From an uncultured Eisenbergiella sp. (GTDB lineage Bacteria > Bacillota > Clostridia > Lachnospirales > Lachnospiraceae), in assembly GCA_904392525.1 (NCBI GenBank), contig CAJFMW010000003.1, positions 1 to 50,879 on the forward strand: a DNA stretch of 50,879 nt, in the 5' to 3' direction. Positions 25,686 through 34,145 of the stretch are shown one piece after another. The notes under the pieces are model-generated. The model was not told where the DNA came from, did not search any database, and saw only the letters and a program-made list of their open reading frames with translations. The position numbers and the translations under genes were made by a program. How positions within the stretch are numbered: the first letter of the stretch is position 1; the number at the start of each line of letters is the position of its first letter.

Positions 25686-27776
25686 TTATCCCGCCATTTT
25701 CCGATAGGACGCGCAGACCTTTTTCGGGTCTCCGACTTCCTTCAGCACTCCTTTTTCAATCCATACCGCTTTGGTGCAGTTCTTTATGATGGTATCCGTG
25801 GAATGGGATACGATCAGCACGGTGGAGCCGCTGTGAATCATCTCCTTAATCCGCTGCTCGCTTTTCTTGCGGAAAAACATGTCTCCCACGCTGAGCACCT
25901 CGTCCAGAATCAGGATCTCCGCCGTCTCGCCCACTGTGGCGATGGCAAAGCCCAGGCGGGAGGTCATACCGGAGGAAAAGTTTTTGATTTTTTCATCCAT
26001 AAAGCCCTCCAGCTCCGCGAATTCCACGATTTTATCAAAATTTTCATCGATGAATTCCTTGCTGTAGCCGATGATAGCGCCATTCAGATAGACGTTCTCC
26101 CTGGCCGTCAGCTCCGCGTCAAAGCCGGTACCCAGAGTGAGAAGCTGGACCTTTTTTCTGTCCACCTCAATATTCCCTTCGGAAGGCTTGAGCACACCGG
26201 CGATCAGCTTTAGCAGCGTGCTCTTTCCTGAGCCGTTGGTTCCGATGATGCCGACCACCTCTCCTTTCTGAATATCAAAGGTGATATGCTGAAGGGCCTC
26301 AAGCTCATGATATTTATTCTGCCTTTTCAGGGTGGCGAGCAGATATTCCTTCAGGCTCCCCGCGTTGATTTCATTGATTTTAAAGCGCATGCTCACGTCT
26401 TTTATGCGTATGACAGGGGGCTGCTCCTGCTGAACCGCAGGGTCTGCCGCGGCAGGTTCTGCAGCCTTCGGCGCTTTTGCCTCAGGATTTTGGGCGGTCA
26501 GCTTCTCTGCCGCCGTTTTGGGAGGCTCTGCCTGTCCTGTTTCCTCTTCTGCCATTTCATCCTCCGCTTCTTCCGCATCCGCCAGCCAGCGGATCCACGC
26601 TTCGTCCTGATTCAGATCCATCCACTCCATTTCATCGTCATCATCATCAAAGTATCTTTCCGACCGTTTCCTTCTCCACAGGAAAAAGGCAAGGGCTCCC
26701 GCCGCGGCCAGCAGAAAAATACCGCCTCCCAGAAGCAGGTACCGGATGGCCGGCAGGGAAAGAAACCCGCGGCTGTCCCGCGGCTGAGCAGGCTGCGCCA
26801 TGACAGGAACGGATTCCTCCTGAAGCGCTTCTCCCTTCTCAGAAGAGCCGGTCAGACCCGTATCTCTGCCGCTGTTCCCTGCGGCTTCTTCCGCCGGGGC
26901 GTATTCTTCCGCCCCAGCGCCCTCTTGCGTCTGTGCCGTCTCCGTCCCCGTTTCTTCCGCGGCTTCCAGGGTTTCTTCCGTAGAGGAAGCTGTGGATTCC
27001 GGCTCCGGTCTTGTCACGTGCAGAAGGTACTGTCTCGATTCATTTCCGCCGCTCACCGTAACGATAATGGTATTTTCCCCTGTCTCAAGCCCGGTATCCG
27101 AAATGCTCACAGAGGCCCTTTCATCCGCAAGAGCCGCGTCCAGCGTAAGCTCCTCCGTTTCGGAAGAAACGGTGAGGTCATATTCATAAACATCCGGCTC
27201 CAGGGCAAAATCCGGAAGCAGTTCAATGGAAAGCCCGGAAAGGGTACAGTCCACATCGGGCTGAATCCGGACCGCCGCTGTTGCCAGGGAAGAGACTTCT
27301 GCTACTGTAGGGGGCTCGGCCTGCGCGGCCAGCTCCTCCGCCATTCCGGCTCCCATTTCCCCTTCCTCCGCAATGATTCCTGCGGAAGGATCGGTAATCA
27401 CCGAGATTTCCGTCACGCTGACGGTACACTCGCCTTCCGTCAGAGCGCGGAAAGAAAGCATATACTGGCGTTCTCCGCCAGTACCGTTCCCGGCAAACCG
27501 GAGAACGCCGTTTTCCGCGCTGTCCGCTCCGCCCAGATATTCCATATGGGAGGGGTCATACTGCACGGTTACGGTATAGACGAAATCCGAAACGTCACAC
27601 CGGATATAAAGGCCGATGTTGAATTCCTCGTTTTCCACCGGGACGTATTCGGCCGAACCATAGGCGACTGTGGCATTCTGGGCATATACCGTGATCCCGG
27701 CCGGGCCATAGAACGGGATCGCCAGCAGAAGCAGAAGCAATATACAGTTTTTGATTCTTTTCCTGCCTGTTTTCAT
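25686..27776 (-). CDS. Polysaccharide ABC exporter ATPase fused to an extracellular cohesin-like module
   Basis: A 696-residue continuous frame with an unusual order. Residues 1-33 are a signal peptide. 34-172 resemble a cohesin domain (VQYDPSHMEYLGG, MLSFRALTEGECTVSV). 176-256 match the cadherin-like beta-sandwich (FALEPDVYEYDLTV, TGENTIIVTVSGG). A Glu/Thr-rich spacer follows to about 335. 343-367 is a transmembrane helix followed by RRKRS. About 370-450 is an acidic then Ala/Pro-rich cytoplasmic linker. 455-690 is a Wzt/TagH-type ABC ATPase with Walker A GTNGSGKST (512-520), signature SSGMT (601-605), Walker B ILILDE (621-626) and H658. Topology is therefore extracellular N-terminus and cytoplasmic ATPase. 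It lies 27 bases after the permease gene, its likely partner. The cohesin assignment is from pattern only. Confidence 0.88.
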   Translation of the reverse strand: MKTGRKRIKNCILLLLLLAIPFYGPAGITVYAQNATVAYGSAEYVPVENEEFNIGLYIRCDVSDFVYTVTVQYDPSHMEYLGGADSAENGVLRFAGNGTGGERQYMLSFRALTEGECTVSVTEISVITDPSAGIIAEEGEMGAGMAEELAAQAEPPTVAEVSSLATAAVRIQPDVDCTLSGLSIELLPDFALEPDVYEYDLTVSSETEELTLDAALADERASVSISDTGLETGENTIIVTVSGGNESRQYLLHVTRPEPESTASSTEETLEAAEETGTETAQTQEGAGAEEYAPAEEAAGNSGRDTGLTGSSEKGEALQEESVPVMAQPAQPRDSRGFLSLPAIRYLLLGGGIFLLAAAGALAFFLWRRKRSERYFDDDDDEMEWMDLNQDEAWIRWLADAEEAEDEMAEEETGQAEPPKTAAEKLTAQNPEAKAPKAAEPAAADPAVQQEQPPVIRIKDVSMRFKINEINAGSLKEYLLATLKRQNKYHELEALQHITFDIQKGEVVGIIGTNGSGKSTLLKLIAGVLKPSEGNIEVDRKKVQLLTLGTGFDAELTARENVYLNGAIIGYSKEFIDENFDKIVEFAELEGFMDEKIKNFSSGMTSRLGFAIATVGETAEILILDEVLSVGDMFFRKKSEQRIKEMIHSGSTVLIVSHSTDTIIKNCTKAVWIEKGVLKEVGDPKKVCASYRKMAG

Positions 27777-27803
27777 AATCTTTTTCTTCCTTTCAGGAAC
27801 CGG

Positions 27804-28577
27804 TCAGACGGTCTGCATGATCCGGTTCTGGCTCCGGTGGAATATCAGGCTTCCCACCGCATACATGATAACTGCCCAGACAAGCATCCGGATCCACTGT
27901 GCCTGCGTCGGCCAGGCTGCATACAGCATGGCGCTCCTCATACAGGCGATATAGTTGTACACCGGATTTGCCTCTATGATCCTGCCGATCATTTCCGGAA
28001 GCTGTTCCACCGGATAAAAAATGGCGGAGCAGTACATCCAGAGACTGAGCAGGACGGTATACAGATATTTGATATCCGCGAAGAAAACATAAGCCACAGC
28101 GAGCAGATATCCCATTCCCAGCGAAAACAGTGTGACGCACAGGATGATAAACGGCGCGGCCAGCATGGTGACGTTCGGACGGATCCGGAATACCAGAAGC
28201 ATCAGCAGGTAAGCGACAAAGGTATACAGGTAATTGACCAGCGCGCTGTACACCCGTGCGACAGGAAAGATCACCATGGGAAACTTGACTCTGGTAAGCA
28301 TCACCCGGTTGTCCACCATGACGGTCATCGCCGCGTTGGTCGCTCCCGTGAAAAGCTGCCATATCGTCTGTCCGGTCAGAAGGTAGAGCGGATAGTTTTC
28401 AATGCTTCTGCTGAACATCTTCGTAAAAATGAAGGAAAGCACCACCATGTTCAGCAGGGGATTCAGCACGCTCCAGAGGATTCCCAGGTAAGACCTGGAG
28501 TATTTCCGTTTGATTTCCCTTGCAACAAGCTGCCTTACGACAAAAGTATATTGTTTCAGTTCTTCCAGTTTCTTCAT
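27804..28577 (-). CDS. ABC-2 polysaccharide exporter permease (Wzm/TagG type)
   Basis: A 257-residue membrane protein with six predicted helices. The N-terminus carries the family signature VAREIKRKYSRSYLGILWSVLNPLLNM, which is the amphipathic entry helix of O-antigen and teichoic acid exporters. Later landmarks are LTGQTIWQLF, NRVMLTRVKFPMVIFP and the C-terminal ANPVYNYIACMRSAML. It exports a lipid-linked glycan together with the ATPase encoded next. The start ATG directly follows the previous gene's stop (TAG TGA ATG), so translation is probably coupled. Confidence 0.92.
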   Translation of the reverse strand: MKKLEELKQYTFVVRQLVAREIKRKYSRSYLGILWSVLNPLLNMVVLSFIFTKMFSRSIENYPLYLLTGQTIWQLFTGATNAAMTVMVDNRVMLTRVKFPMVIFPVARVYSALVNYLYTFVAYLLMLLVFRIRPNVTMLAAPFIILCVTLFSLGMGYLLAVAYVFFADIKYLYTVLLSLWMYCSAIFYPVEQLPEMIGRIIEANPVYNYIACMRSAMLYAAWPTQAQWIRMLVWAVIMYAVGSLIFHRSQNRIMQTV

Positions 28578-28580
28578 TCA

Positions 28581-30059
28581 CTAAGCTGCCTTTCGTCCTT
28601 TTCTGAAACCATGCTGCATCCTCATATACAGCGCGTATTTATAGAGAAGGGCTCCCGCCCTGTGCCAGGCATACAGGCTTCCGCCGTACAGCCGGATGCT
28701 CCCTTCGATCCATCCGCTGTCCTGCAGCTTCCTTTTCCCGGGAAACAGCATCAGACGCAGACGGGGAATCAGATGATGTTCCAAAAGCTGCCGGCCGGTC
28801 AAATACGCCGCCAGGGGCTGCATCCGCTCCTCCGTCACATCGTCGGAAAAGAAAACGCCTCCATAGCATCTGCCCTCCTCCATGGACGGGGCGGACATAA
28901 AGCCGGTAAGAAGCTCCTGTACCCGGAGGCGGGACGCCTCCTCTTCCAGACGTCCGTATCTATCTTCAGCGGATTCGCCGAAACTTCCGGCCTCTCCACA
29001 GTTGTTTATGAGGGTTTCCATATAAAGCTCAAGAAGCTTCATCTGTCTGGCTGCCCATCCTTCATTTTCCGGAGAAAGCCGGTCCAGTTTCGGCTGCCAG
29101 CGCTCTCCCTTCTGTTCGTATGCCAGCGTCATACCATGCGGCGCGGTAAAAATGCATTCAAAGAGACAGTTGGAAAAATGCGCCTTTCTGCCCGTCCCGG
29201 AGGCCGGTTCAAAATACCAGCCGTGATAGCTTCGGCTGTCAGCCCCTTTCGGAAGGTTGTACAGGCCGAAATAATAGCCCTCCACTTTTCCCCTGTATCC
29301 GGCGCTTTCCAGAAGATGAGTAAGGCTTTCCTGCATGGTGCCGATCCATCCGCTGTCCACCAGCGCCCAGGGAATTTCCTCCAGCAGGCCCTCCTGGTAA
29401 AGATACGCGATGGCAGCCTCATACCGGCTGCGGGAATGACGGTCGGCAAGCGCCCGGAACTCATCGCAGCCGGAAAGCGGAATCCGCAGGCCCTGAATCT
29501 CGCTCCATGCCAGTGCTTCCTCCATGCTCCGCTCCGGGCACACCAGAGCGGCAATCCGTTTCGCTTCCTCAGCCGTCAGACCCGCCCTGCGCATCATGTC
29601 CGCAAAGGTCACATGCATACCGCCCCTGCAGATCCGCTCCAGGCTTTTCTCCCCGATCAGATGCTGTTCAGGAAGCCTCCAGGCATAGCGGGAAGCGTAC
29701 AGATACCGGCATTCCGGGAGATTACCTTCCGGGAAAATGCCTGTGGAAGGAGAATGCGCTCCGGCGGCTTTGCAGAGGCTCTGTGCCATCCGGTACATCA
29801 GCCAGCCGTCCCTCGCCAGGAAATACAGCCTGCTCTTTCCGGATTCCTGCGCCTGCTTCAGCACCCAGGAAACAAAGGCAAGCAGAACCGGGCCGAGCAC
29901 GAACATGCTGACGCAGGCCTGCGCCTCTTCGGCGGTGCCGGTAAAAAGCGCCTGCGCATAGGCTTTTTCAGAGATTCCCAGCAGTTCTGGCGTCTTTTTC
30001 AGCAGTCTGCGATAATAATTCAGTTTGCATTTCTTTTGCGGTTTTAAAGGATTCAACAA
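28581..30059 (-). CDS. FLARDG-domain polysaccharide-locus protein
   Basis: A cytoplasmic protein of about 492 residues sharing the SRLYFLARDGWLMYRMA module with the HAD protein at 23,563-25,605. It lacks the N-terminal DxFDT phosphatase domain of that protein. Other landmarks are ALVDSGWIGTMQESL near residue 235 and EGYYFGLYN. Such proteins occur in capsule clusters of Firmicutes, and their reaction is unknown. No ATG exists near the start. TTG at 30059 is chosen because AGAGG lies six bases upstream; TTG at 30065 or 30056 is also possible. This gives about 90 bases of overlap with the preceding glycosyltransferase gene, which is long but unavoidable. Confidence 0.68.
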   Translation of the reverse strand: MLNPLKPQKKCKLNYYRRLLKKTPELLGISEKAYAQALFTGTAEEAQACVSMFVLGPVLLAFVSWVLKQAQESGKSRLYFLARDGWLMYRMAQSLCKAAGAHSPSTGIFPEGNLPECRYLYASRYAWRLPEQHLIGEKSLERICRGGMHVTFADMMRRAGLTAEEAKRIAALVCPERSMEEALAWSEIQGLRIPLSGCDEFRALADRHSRSRYEAAIAYLYQEGLLEEIPWALVDSGWIGTMQESLTHLLESAGYRGKVEGYYFGLYNLPKGADSRSYHGWYFEPASGTGRKAHFSNCLFECIFTAPHGMTLAYEQKGERWQPKLDRLSPENEGWAARQMKLLELYMETLINNCGEAGSFGESAEDRYGRLEEEASRLRVQELLTGFMSAPSMEEGRCYGGVFFSDDVTEERMQPLAAYLTGRQLLEHHLIPRLRLMLFPGKRKLQDSGWIEGSIRLYGGSLYAWHRAGALLYKYALYMRMQHGFRKGRKAA

Positions 30060-30879
30060 AGGCAACCTCTTTCTTCACCTGTCGTCGTTTTATGTACATC
30101 AGAAGGGGAACCGGAAGCAGTCCCGCGGCGACCGGGCGGATGACATACAGCCAGGGAACCGGTCCGGTCATGCCGAGATTTTTAAAATTTCTGTGCCGGA
30201 TCTTCGCTTCATCCAGTCTGTAGCGGAATTTCCTGCGCTCATAGCTGGTCTTGTCCTCCCGGTAGCAGAACAGCCGCTCCTGCATATTGTAGCCCTGATA
30301 GCCCTGCGCATACAGCCGCATGAACAGCTCATAGTCCTCACACCGCCAGGTTTCCTTCGATACATAATAGCCGCCGCTCATGAGATAGACTTCTCTGCGT
30401 ACCATAACGGAAGGATGAATGAATGGGGAAAAGGGGAGAAAATCCTCCCGGCAGGGCTCCTCCGGCATGGTTCTTACGCCCCATACGCCGTCTTTATCGA
30501 TCAGATCGGCGTTACATCCCACAAAAGCATACTGGATATGTTTTTCCAGAAACTGATACTGTTTTTCCAGCCGCTGCGGACGGGAAACATCATCCGCGTC
30601 CATCCTGGCGATATATTTTCCTCTGGCCTGCGCGATACAGGTGTTCAGCGTCGCTGCAAGCCCCAGGTTCCTGGGATGGCGGAGCACCCGGATCCGGTCA
30701 TCCCGGTTTTCATAATTTTTCAGATTCCGCGCTGCCTCTCCGTCCGAACCATCGTCACAGATGATCAGCTCCCAGTTCTGCATTGTCTGTGCCAGAATGG
30801 ACTGGACAGCTTCCTCCAGCTCCTCTTTGTTGTGCTGGTTATAGACGCCCATTACCACTGTAACCAGTATGTTTGACAT
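29968..30879 (-). CDS. Glycosyltransferase family 2
   Basis: A 303-residue GT2 enzyme of GT-A fold, transferring a sugar from a nucleotide donor to the growing glycan on the cytoplasmic side. Visible motifs are VTVVMGVYNQ at the start, CDDGSDGEA, ARMDADDVSRP (metal-binding DxD) and the acceptor-side WRCEDYELFMRLY. The C-terminal 60 residues include a hydrophobic stretch (VIRPVAAGLLPVPLLMYI), probably a membrane-associated helix, then basic residues. It lies 18 bases downstream of the GT4 gene, and its end overlaps the FLARDG gene. Sugar specificity cannot be read from the sequence. Confidence 0.9.
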   Translation of the reverse strand: MSNILVTVVMGVYNQHNKEELEEAVQSILAQTMQNWELIICDDGSDGEAARNLKNYENRDDRIRVLRHPRNLGLAATLNTCIAQARGKYIARMDADDVSRPQRLEKQYQFLEKHIQYAFVGCNADLIDKDGVWGVRTMPEEPCREDFLPFSPFIHPSVMVRREVYLMSGGYYVSKETWRCEDYELFMRLYAQGYQGYNMQERLFCYREDKTSYERRKFRYRLDEAKIRHRNFKNLGMTGPVPWLYVIRPVAAGLLPVPLLMYIKRRQVKKEVAFVESFKTAKEMQTELLSQTAEKDARTAGNL

Positions 30880-30897
30880 TTTTCTCTCACCCCTGCG

Positions 30898-32112
30898 TCA
30901 TGCCTTGACCTTTTTAGTCTGATCCGGCTCTCTATGTACCGTCTCCGGTTCCCGTTTTCTCACATGCTCCATCTGTGCGCAGGCCGCTTCATAGACCCGT
31001 CTCATAACGTTTTCCGTCGCTTCCCGGCTGAACAGGAGCGCCCTTTCCCTGCTTGAGCGGCCCATTTCAACCCGTTTCCGCGGATTGCTTTTCAGCCTGC
31101 GTACCGCTTCCGCATAACTCTCCGGACAGTTTTTGACACACACAATGCCTGTGACTTCATCCTTCATATATTCTCTGGTCCCGCGGCAGTCTGATGTAAT
31201 GAGAGGCAGGCCGACTGCCATCGCTTCCACGGCTGCCATGCCGAATCCCTCCCGCTTCGAAGGGAAAAGGAAGCAGTCCGCCGCAGGAAGCACCCGTTCG
31301 ATATCTTTCCGGTATCCCAGAAGCTTCACCCGGCTCTGGAGTCCCTTCTTTTCAATCAGTCTCTCCAGCTCCTTCCGGCCGTTTCCTCTTCCGCAGATTC
31401 CATAGCAGATGTCTTTTTCCGCCATCTGTGAAACAGCCTGAATGACAGCCCGGTGATTTTTGTTCCGGTTCAGCTCTCCCACGGACAGAACCAGAAAAGA
31501 ATCTTCCGGAAATCCCAGCTCCGCCTTTCGTTTCTTCCGCTCCTTTTCCTTCGGCACGAAGCGCTTCACATCCAGGCCGACTCCGGGAATCTTCCAGACG
31601 CTTCCTCCATATCTGAGACGGAAGCCTCCGGCTCTTTTAAAATCCTCTTCATTGATCGTGATCAGGATATCTGTCAGCCGCGCCAGAGCCCGTTCCACCG
31701 GATAGTATAAAAGCCAGTTTCTTAAGGGGGCTTTTCTGTAAAAATGAAATCCGTGAGCCGTATACAGGATTACGGCGCCGGGCGCATAAAGACTTCCCGC
31801 CAGTCTCCCGAGCACGCCGCCCATGGGATTGTGGCAGTGGATCAGATCAAACCGTTCCTCCTGAAGAAGGGTTTTCAACTGTTTGAATGTTTTATAGTTT
31901 TGAATCAAATGTACAGGGGATTTTTCGATGAATAAGGGATGAGTAATAATGCCCCTTTGCTGAAAAAGATTTTTGTCATAGTCATATACGGGACGGTCAA
32001 AATTTGATGCATAATGAACCTCAAATCCCATTTCCTGAAAGAGAGAAACATTATTCATTTCAAACTGCGGCACAAAACCACTGATTGTGGTAATTATCAA
32101 CGCTTTTTTCAT
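30898..32112 (-). CDS. Glycosyltransferase family 4
   Basis: A 404-residue GT-B enzyme and the first transferase of the polysaccharide operon. The N-terminal half has the acceptor region (TISGFVPQFEMNNVSLFQ) and HCHNPMGGVLGRLAG. The C-terminal donor half has VLSVGELNRNKNHRAVI and the EX7E-type motif KREGFGMAAVEAMAVGLP. This pattern matches capsule and exopolysaccharide GT4 enzymes that act early on a lipid-linked sugar. It starts nine bases after the small regulator gene, so the two are probably cotranscribed from the promoter near 32,440-32,467. The ribosome site is weak, so translation may depend on that coupling. Confidence 0.9.
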   Translation of the reverse strand: MKKALIITTISGFVPQFEMNNVSLFQEMGFEVHYASNFDRPVYDYDKNLFQQRGIITHPLFIEKSPVHLIQNYKTFKQLKTLLQEERFDLIHCHNPMGGVLGRLAGSLYAPGAVILYTAHGFHFYRKAPLRNWLLYYPVERALARLTDILITINEEDFKRAGGFRLRYGGSVWKIPGVGLDVKRFVPKEKERKKRKAELGFPEDSFLVLSVGELNRNKNHRAVIQAVSQMAEKDICYGICGRGNGRKELERLIEKKGLQSRVKLLGYRKDIERVLPAADCFLFPSKREGFGMAAVEAMAVGLPLITSDCRGTREYMKDEVTGIVCVKNCPESYAEAVRRLKSNPRKRVEMGRSSRERALLFSREATENVMRRVYEAACAQMEHVRKREPETVHREPDQTKKVKA

Positions 32113-32121
32113 TTTTTGTAT

Positions 32122-32346
32122 TCACGCATCCTGTCTCTTTTTTTCTTTAAAAAGATAGCCCAGTTCATGTTCGGGAAACAACGTATCTCTGATGGTAATC
32201 ACTTCTTCGTAAATCCATTCTGACGTTCCCTGCATTTTGGATTCGATTGCCTCATTTTCTTCGCCCAGCAGAAATGCAAGTTCATGACAGGTAATCCCTT
32301 TCTTCTTCATTTCTCTGATCAGATTACTGCAATCAATATTAATCAT
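32122..32346 (-). CDS. Small Cro/CI-like helix-turn-helix protein
   Basis: A 74-residue protein starting MINIDCSNLIREMKKKG. The pattern of a small five-helix repressor is visible: TCHELAFLLGEENEAIESKM as the helix-turn-helix, then EEVITIRDTLFPEHELGYLF, the end typical of DUF739-like phage regulators. The start at 32346 is chosen because GAGG lies six bases upstream; a TTG eight codons earlier has no site. It is the first gene of the polysaccharide operon and may control it, although the recognition helix is unusually acidic (GEENEA), which weakens the case for DNA binding. Confidence 0.65.
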   Translation of the reverse strand: MINIDCSNLIREMKKKGITCHELAFLLGEENEAIESKMQGTSEWIYEEVITIRDTLFPEHELGYLFKEKKRQDA

Positions 32347-32438
32347 TTTGACCTCGTATTTATAACTCAAAGTACGATGCCGTCAGGCTGGCGACATATT
32401 TTTGTTTCGCTTTTTGCGATACATCGTAACTAATCAGT

Positions 32439-32467
32439 ATAATATAGCATCCTACCGTAATCGTCAA
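32439..32467 (-). promoter_or_regulatory. Main promoter of the polysaccharide operon (predicted)
   Basis: On the minus strand, TTGACG (32462-32467) and TATTAT (32439-32444) are separated by 17 bases. Transcription would start near 32432, giving a leader of about 85 bases before the small regulator. TACGATG (32373-32379) and CATCGTA (32422-32428) can pair and would enclose most of that leader, with a smaller TCGC-TTTTT-GCGA hairpin inside. Confidence 0.68.
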
Positions 32468-32532
32468 TCCCTTCAATCGGATGAGTTTTTTCCATCTGCG
32501 ATTATTATTGCCAGGATTGCCAGCAAATAACA

Positions 32533-32561
32533 TTTACAATAAGGAAAAAATAGGATATATT
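32533..32561 (+). promoter_or_regulatory. Predicted promoter of the plus-strand XRE gene
   Basis: TTTACA (32533-32538) and TATATT (32556-32561) are separated by 17 bases. The start of transcription would be near 32568, leaving a very short leader with the AGGAG site at 32571-32575. It diverges from the polysaccharide promoter about 70 bases away. Confidence 0.6.
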
Positions 32562-32585
32562 TTTAAGAACAGGAGACTTTGCAAA

Positions 32586-32912
32586 ATGAAAAGAAATGAT
32601 GTACTGAAGAATCTGATGCTTCAGAAGAATCTCTGCACCGCCGATATCGCCAGGCTGACCGGAATTCCGTATACGACCCTGAAGTCCATCCTTGACAGAG
32701 GGGTGGAAAAATCCAGCTACAGTTCGGTCTGCGCGATCTGCGCGGCGCTGGATATCACAACGGATCAGCTTGAACTTCTCGCGCAGCAGCCTGGGAAAAC
32801 CGGAAAAGAAATACGTTTTGACCCGCTGGAAATTCAGGATTTTTCTGAAGAAGAGATGCGGCAGTTAAGGCATTACATTAATTATCTGCGCTTCCTGCGG
32901 AATCGGGAATAA
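32586..32912 (+). CDS. XRE-family transcriptional regulator
   Basis: A 108-residue DNA-binding protein. The helix-turn-helix spans about 18-45 (NLCTADIARLTGIPYTTLKS), and the following helix (YSSVCAICAALDITTDQLELL) completes a canonical Cro/CI-type domain of about 65 residues. The C-terminal 40 residues (FSEEEMRQLRHYINYLRFL) look like a dimerisation helix. The ATG at 32586 has an AGGAG site. It diverges from the polysaccharide operon and might regulate it or itself; no operator was identified. A strong bidirectional terminator follows. Confidence 0.82.
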   Translation: MKRNDVLKNLMLQKNLCTADIARLTGIPYTTLKSILDRGVEKSSYSSVCAICAALDITTDQLELLAQQPGKTGKEIRFDPLEIQDFSEEEMRQLRHYINYLRFLRNRE

Positions 32913-32935
32913 AAGGGAACTGAAACTGTTGGGAA

Positions 32936-32979
32936 GAAAAAAGACCGGCACACCATTCTCAGGTGCGCCGGTCTTTTTC
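32936..32979. terminator. Bidirectional rho-independent terminator
   Basis: The stem (32941-32954 with 32962-32975; one A-C mismatch) is flanked by an A-run on the left and a T-run on the right. It serves both the plus-strand XRE gene and the minus-strand SH3 gene that converge here. Confidence 0.85.
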
Positions 32980-33006
32980 GTTATTATTCTGCTGTCATAT
33001 CGTTTC

Positions 33007-34134
33007 TTATTTCAACACGTCAGACCTCACATAGCCTGTCTGGCCCTGATACCGTACCCTGGTCCAGCCGTCCGCCTGCTTCATGAGAATCTCAAGGGTT
33101 TCCCCCGGATAGCAGACCGCTATTTTCTCTGAGGTCTCGCTGACCCCTTTCCGGATGTTGACCGTTTCACTCACGGTGAATTCTCCGCTGTCCGGGACAG
33201 ATGAGGAAGCGCCGGAGGATGCGGATGAAGCACTTGTATTCTCCTGGGAAGAAGCACCTTCGCCGTCAGAGCTTTCCGCGCTTCCTTCAGAACCCTCTTC
33301 CGAAGCGGCATCTGTTCCGGTCTCCGCTGCCTGTGCGCTTTCCGCTTCGGCAGTCTGCTCCTCGAGGGCCTCTCCCACCGCAACCATCATGTCATTCATA
33401 TAGCTTTCCACATACGCGGAAAGGGTTTCATCCTCCGCAAGGCGGGCCGCATACTCTTCGTTTACCTGCGTATAGAGCGCAGTTACATCCTCCTGTCCGG
33501 CTACCTCGTTCGCATAGGCAGAGGCCTCTTCATCCTGTGTCAGATCATGCAGATAATATGCCCCATCCGCATTTCTGCACACATAAAGCGGGGCGATGCC
33601 GGGAAGTGTGGTGTCGATTCCCTGGAATTTTACCTCATAGTAGGCGAAGACCACATAGGAATCCGCCTCAAGCCCCGGTTTGGTATAGCAGGTTATATTG
33701 GTATAGGCCTCAATATGCGAGCTGTTTTCCTGCATTCTGAGAAGATCAGCATTTCCGGTATTGTCACGCAGGGTAGTAAGGGTTTCCTCATCCCCCTCCT
33801 GCAGCGCAGCGAAATATCTGCTGATCAGGTCGTTCACCTCCGGATAGGCATTTTCCTGAAGCGGCTCTGTGGTGTCGATAGGTTCTCCCGCTACGTTCTC
33901 CACCGTTTCGATTTCCGCCTCAATATTTCTTCCCGAAAGACCGCGCACGAGGGCCCATACCACCAGAAGCATACAGCATGCAGCCAGCACACAGGCCGCA
34001 GCGGCCAGAACCGTCTTTTTTCGTCTTTTCAGTATACGCAGCGCATGTCTATAATAATAGGAAAGAGTGCCGTTCCTTTTCCGTCTTCTGTTTCTTTTCT
34101 GACCGGCCGGTCCGTTTTTTCTTTCTTTCTCCAT
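33007..34134 (-). CDS. Membrane-anchored SH3-domain protein
   Basis: A 375-residue protein: very basic cytoplasmic N-terminus (1-40), one transmembrane helix (41-63), an extracellular region of about 65-265 of unknown fold (NDLISRYFAALQEGDEETL is NTF2-like in pattern), a Ser/Ala/Glu-rich spacer (about 265-318) and a C-terminal bacterial SH3 domain (NIRKGVSETSEKIAV, GWTRVRYQGQTGYV). Bacterial SH3 domains usually bind cell-wall peptides. It lies 11 bases after the dipeptidase gene, probably in one operon with lgt. Role is inferred as wall-associated; no enzyme domain is visible. Confidence 0.78.
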   Translation of the reverse strand: MEKERKNGPAGQKRNRRRKRNGTLSYYYRHALRILKRRKKTVLAAAACVLAACCMLLVVWALVRGLSGRNIEAEIETVENVAGEPIDTTEPLQENAYPEVNDLISRYFAALQEGDEETLTTLRDNTGNADLLRMQENSSHIEAYTNITCYTKPGLEADSYVVFAYYEVKFQGIDTTLPGIAPLYVCRNADGAYYLHDLTQDEEASAYANEVAGQEDVTALYTQVNEEYAARLAEDETLSAYVESYMNDMMVAVGEALEEQTAEAESAQAAETGTDAASEEGSEGSAESSDGEGASSQENTSASSASSGASSSVPDSGEFTVSETVNIRKGVSETSEKIAVCYPGETLEILMKQADGWTRVRYQGQTGYVRSDVLK

Positions 34135-34145
34135 CTGTCCTCCTG

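Noticed and set aside
26286-30047. Very long plus-strand open frame of 1253 codons
   Set aside because: It lies antisense to four clear minus-strand genes, has no ribosome site, and its composition (Arg/His/Phe/Pro-rich) is that of a shadow frame.
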